Below are positions 4,710-5,485 of a stretch of DNA of 5,485 nt, one piece after another. This stretch comes from Bacillota bacterium (lineage in GTDB: Bacteria; Bacillota; Clostridia; Lachnospirales; Lachnospiraceae), in assembly GCA_023460575.1 (NCBI GenBank), contig JAEWPQ010000216.1, forward strand, positions 1 to 5,485, given 5' to 3'. Every line of letters begins with the position of its first letter. The stretch's first letter is position 1. The notes under the pieces are model-generated. The model searched no databases. It was not told where the DNA came from and was given only the letters and a program-made list of their open reading frames with translations. The position numbers and the translations under genes are program-made.

Positions 4710-5318
4710 ATGACAGTAACAGAGATTGTGCCCGTCGATAAACGCAGGAGTAAAGTCATTCTTGATGATGACTTTACTCTTGTTCTTTATAGAGGGGAAT
4801 TAAGGCGATATTCCATAGAGGAAGGAAACGAGATCTCCGGGGAGGTTTACCAGGAGATTGTTAAGGAGATACTGTGTAAGAGAGCCAGAGAACGGGTTCT
4901 GTTTCTTTTAAAATCATCAGATAAGACGGAGCAGGAACTGAGAAGGAAGTTAAAGGAAGGATATTATCCTCAGGAGGCCATTGATTATGCCATTATTTTC
5001 CTAAAGGAGCATCGTTTCATCAATGACCAGGATTACGCAAGAAGATATGTGGAATTTAATTCCAGAAGAAAGAGTGAAAGACAGATAAAGTTTGAACTTC
5101 AGAGAAAAGGTCTGGACAAGGACATTATTGGAGATACTTTAAAGGAACAGCCTGTGGATGAGGCCGCCATAGTCAGAGAATATATCAGGAAAAAGCGTTT
5201 AGTTCCGGAACAGATGGACGCCAGAGAGAAGAGCAAAGTGATGGCATCCCTAGGCAGAAAGGGTTTCTCTTATGAAGCGGTAAGCCGGGTTTTAGGTGAA
5301 ATTTTTGTCGATGACTGA
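4710..5318 (+). CDS. recX: Regulatory protein RecX
   Basis: A small cytoplasmic modulator that binds RecA filaments and limits or remodels them. The product is 202 residues, within the Firmicutes range. A short beta-rich N-terminal part (1-50) is followed by RecX-type three-helix repeats: ARERVLFLLKSSDKTEQELRRKL (59-81) with YYPQEAIDYAIIFLKEHRFI (85-104), then DQDYARRYVEF (106-116) with RKSERQIKFELQRKGL (120-135), and a last repeat ending SKVMASLGRKGFSYEAVSRVL (175-195). The tandem patterns L-x-x-K and 'A-x-x-x-x-x-x-L-x-x-x-x-x-I/F-x-D' are typical. ATG 4710 has AGGGG (4700-4704) 5 bases upstream. It lies 83 bases after recA with no promoter of its own seen, so it is probably co-transcribed and SOS-induced. 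Hairpins before and inside its start may reduce expression. Confidence 0.92.
   Translation: MTVTEIVPVDKRRSKVILDDDFTLVLYRGELRRYSIEEGNEISGEVYQEIVKEILCKRARERVLFLLKSSDKTEQELRRKLKEGYYPQEAIDYAIIFLKEHRFINDQDYARRYVEFNSRRKSERQIKFELQRKGLDKDIIGDTLKEQPVDEAAIVREYIRKKRLVPEQMDAREKSKVMASLGRKGFSYEAVSRVLGEIFVDD
4745..4782 (+). promoter_or_regulatory. Strong intragenic hairpin near the start of recX
   Basis: GAGTAAAGTCAT (4748-4759) is perfectly complementary to ATGACTTTACTC (4768-4779). Flanking C-G, A-T and G-T pairs extend it to 4745-4782, and a T-G pair can extend it inward, leaving a 6-nt loop. It starts 35 bases into recX and is followed by the T-rich TTGTTCTTTAT. It could attenuate transcription or slow ribosomes early in recX. 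Function is inferred; the pairing is directly visible. Confidence 0.6.
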
Positions 5319-5365
5319 CAATAGTGAAAATGTGTATAAGTATACCGGAAACAGAGGCGAAATAC

Positions 5366-5394
5366 TTGACATAATGTATAAAACAGTTTAAAAT
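5366..5394 (+). promoter_or_regulatory. SigA promoter upstream of rny
   Basis: TTGACA (5366-5371), a 17-base spacer, then TAAAAT (5389-5394), with the predicted start near 5401. It lies 47 bases after the recX stop, so the next gene should be transcribed independently of the SOS-regulated pair. Confidence 0.75.
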
Positions 5395-5430
5395 TGTAGT
5401 GTTGTATTGTTGTACAATGAAAATAAAATA

Positions 5431-5443
5431 AGGAGGTGCTCCT
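5431..5443 (+). promoter_or_regulatory. Ribosome binding site within a small inverted repeat
   Basis: AGGAGG (5431-5436) is a near-perfect Shine-Dalgarno 7 bases before GTG 5444. AGGAG (5431-5435) can also pair with CTCCT (5439-5443) around a GTG triloop, hiding the ribosome binding site right next to the start codon. Confidence 0.6.
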
Positions 5444-5485
5444 GTGTCAGTATCAGTATTCACGGCTGCATTGATTTCGATCATT
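5444..5485 (+). CDS. rny: Probable ribonuclease Y, N-terminal fragment (runs off window)
   Basis: Only 14 codons are present, reading MSVSVFTAALISII from a GTG start with a strong Shine-Dalgarno, and the frame is open to the window edge. The hydrophobic start fits the N-terminal membrane anchor of RNase Y, the endonuclease that begins mRNA decay in many Firmicutes. The name rests mostly on position: rny commonly follows recA-recX in Clostridia. Any other membrane-anchored protein would look the same over this length. No KH or HD domain is available to confirm it. Confidence 0.55.
   Translation, partial: MSVSVFTAALISII

Noticed and set aside
5400..5418. Second rny promoter using TACAAT (5413-5418)
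   Set aside because: No -35 hexamer lies at a workable distance; the nearest TTGTAG is only 13 bases upstream. The TTGACA/TAAAAT pair is far better.
1..5485. CRISPR array, insertion sequence, prophage, toxin-antitoxin, tRNA or rRNA
   Set aside because: There are no regularly spaced repeats, transposase or integrase motifs, terminal inverted repeats, cloverleaf-like segments or conserved rRNA stretches. The direct repeats present are local and short.

Overview
The window looks like chromosomal DNA of a Clostridia member, most likely Lachnospiraceae (Clostridium/Lacrimispora-like). This rests on the protein character (a Clostridia-type lysA variant, a GNAT with the PGGF...KDG-YEDI tail, a typical Firmicutes RecA), purine-rich ribosome binding sites, SigA-type promoters (TTGACA-17-TATTAT and TTGACA-17-TAAAAT), a Gram-positive LexA box, and the gene order recA-recX-rny. 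The species assignment is inference; no rRNA or other marker is present.

Layout: all genes are on the + strand. Positions 2-65 hold an extended hairpin ending in a T-run. Next is lysA (99-1373), a diaminopimelate decarboxylase-family enzyme, closed by two consecutive terminator hairpins (1399-1435 and 1444-1480). An AT-rich 351-base gap (1374-1724) has no credible gene but ends in a candidate promoter overlapped by a 10-bp dyad. A GNAT acetyltransferase follows, best started at TTG 1761. Then comes an S8 (subtilisin-like) peptidase without a signal peptide, whose 5' end appears broken by a 19-bp insertion. A strong hairpin ends it. A 300-base regulatory interval follows, with a promoter-like site, a short terminator, the recA promoter and a LexA box. 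recA (3541-4626) and recX (4710-5318) form an SOS-controlled pair with one hairpin between them and another inside the start of recX. The window closes with a promoter, a ribosome binding site that can fold on itself, and the first 14 codons of a probable rny (RNase Y).

How the genes work together: RecA forms the recombination and SOS-signalling filament, and RecX modulates it. The two hairpins around the recX start could keep RecX below RecA, as a leaky terminator does between recA and recX in E. coli. lysA, the GNAT and the peptidase have no evident functional link to each other or to recA.

I do not see a new multi-gene system: there is no CRISPR array, transposon, prophage, toxin-antitoxin or defence locus. 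The signals most worth checking are the frame-breaking insertion in the peptidase gene, the intragenic recX hairpin, the dyad over the GNAT promoter, and the promoter-plus-terminator arrangement upstream of recA.
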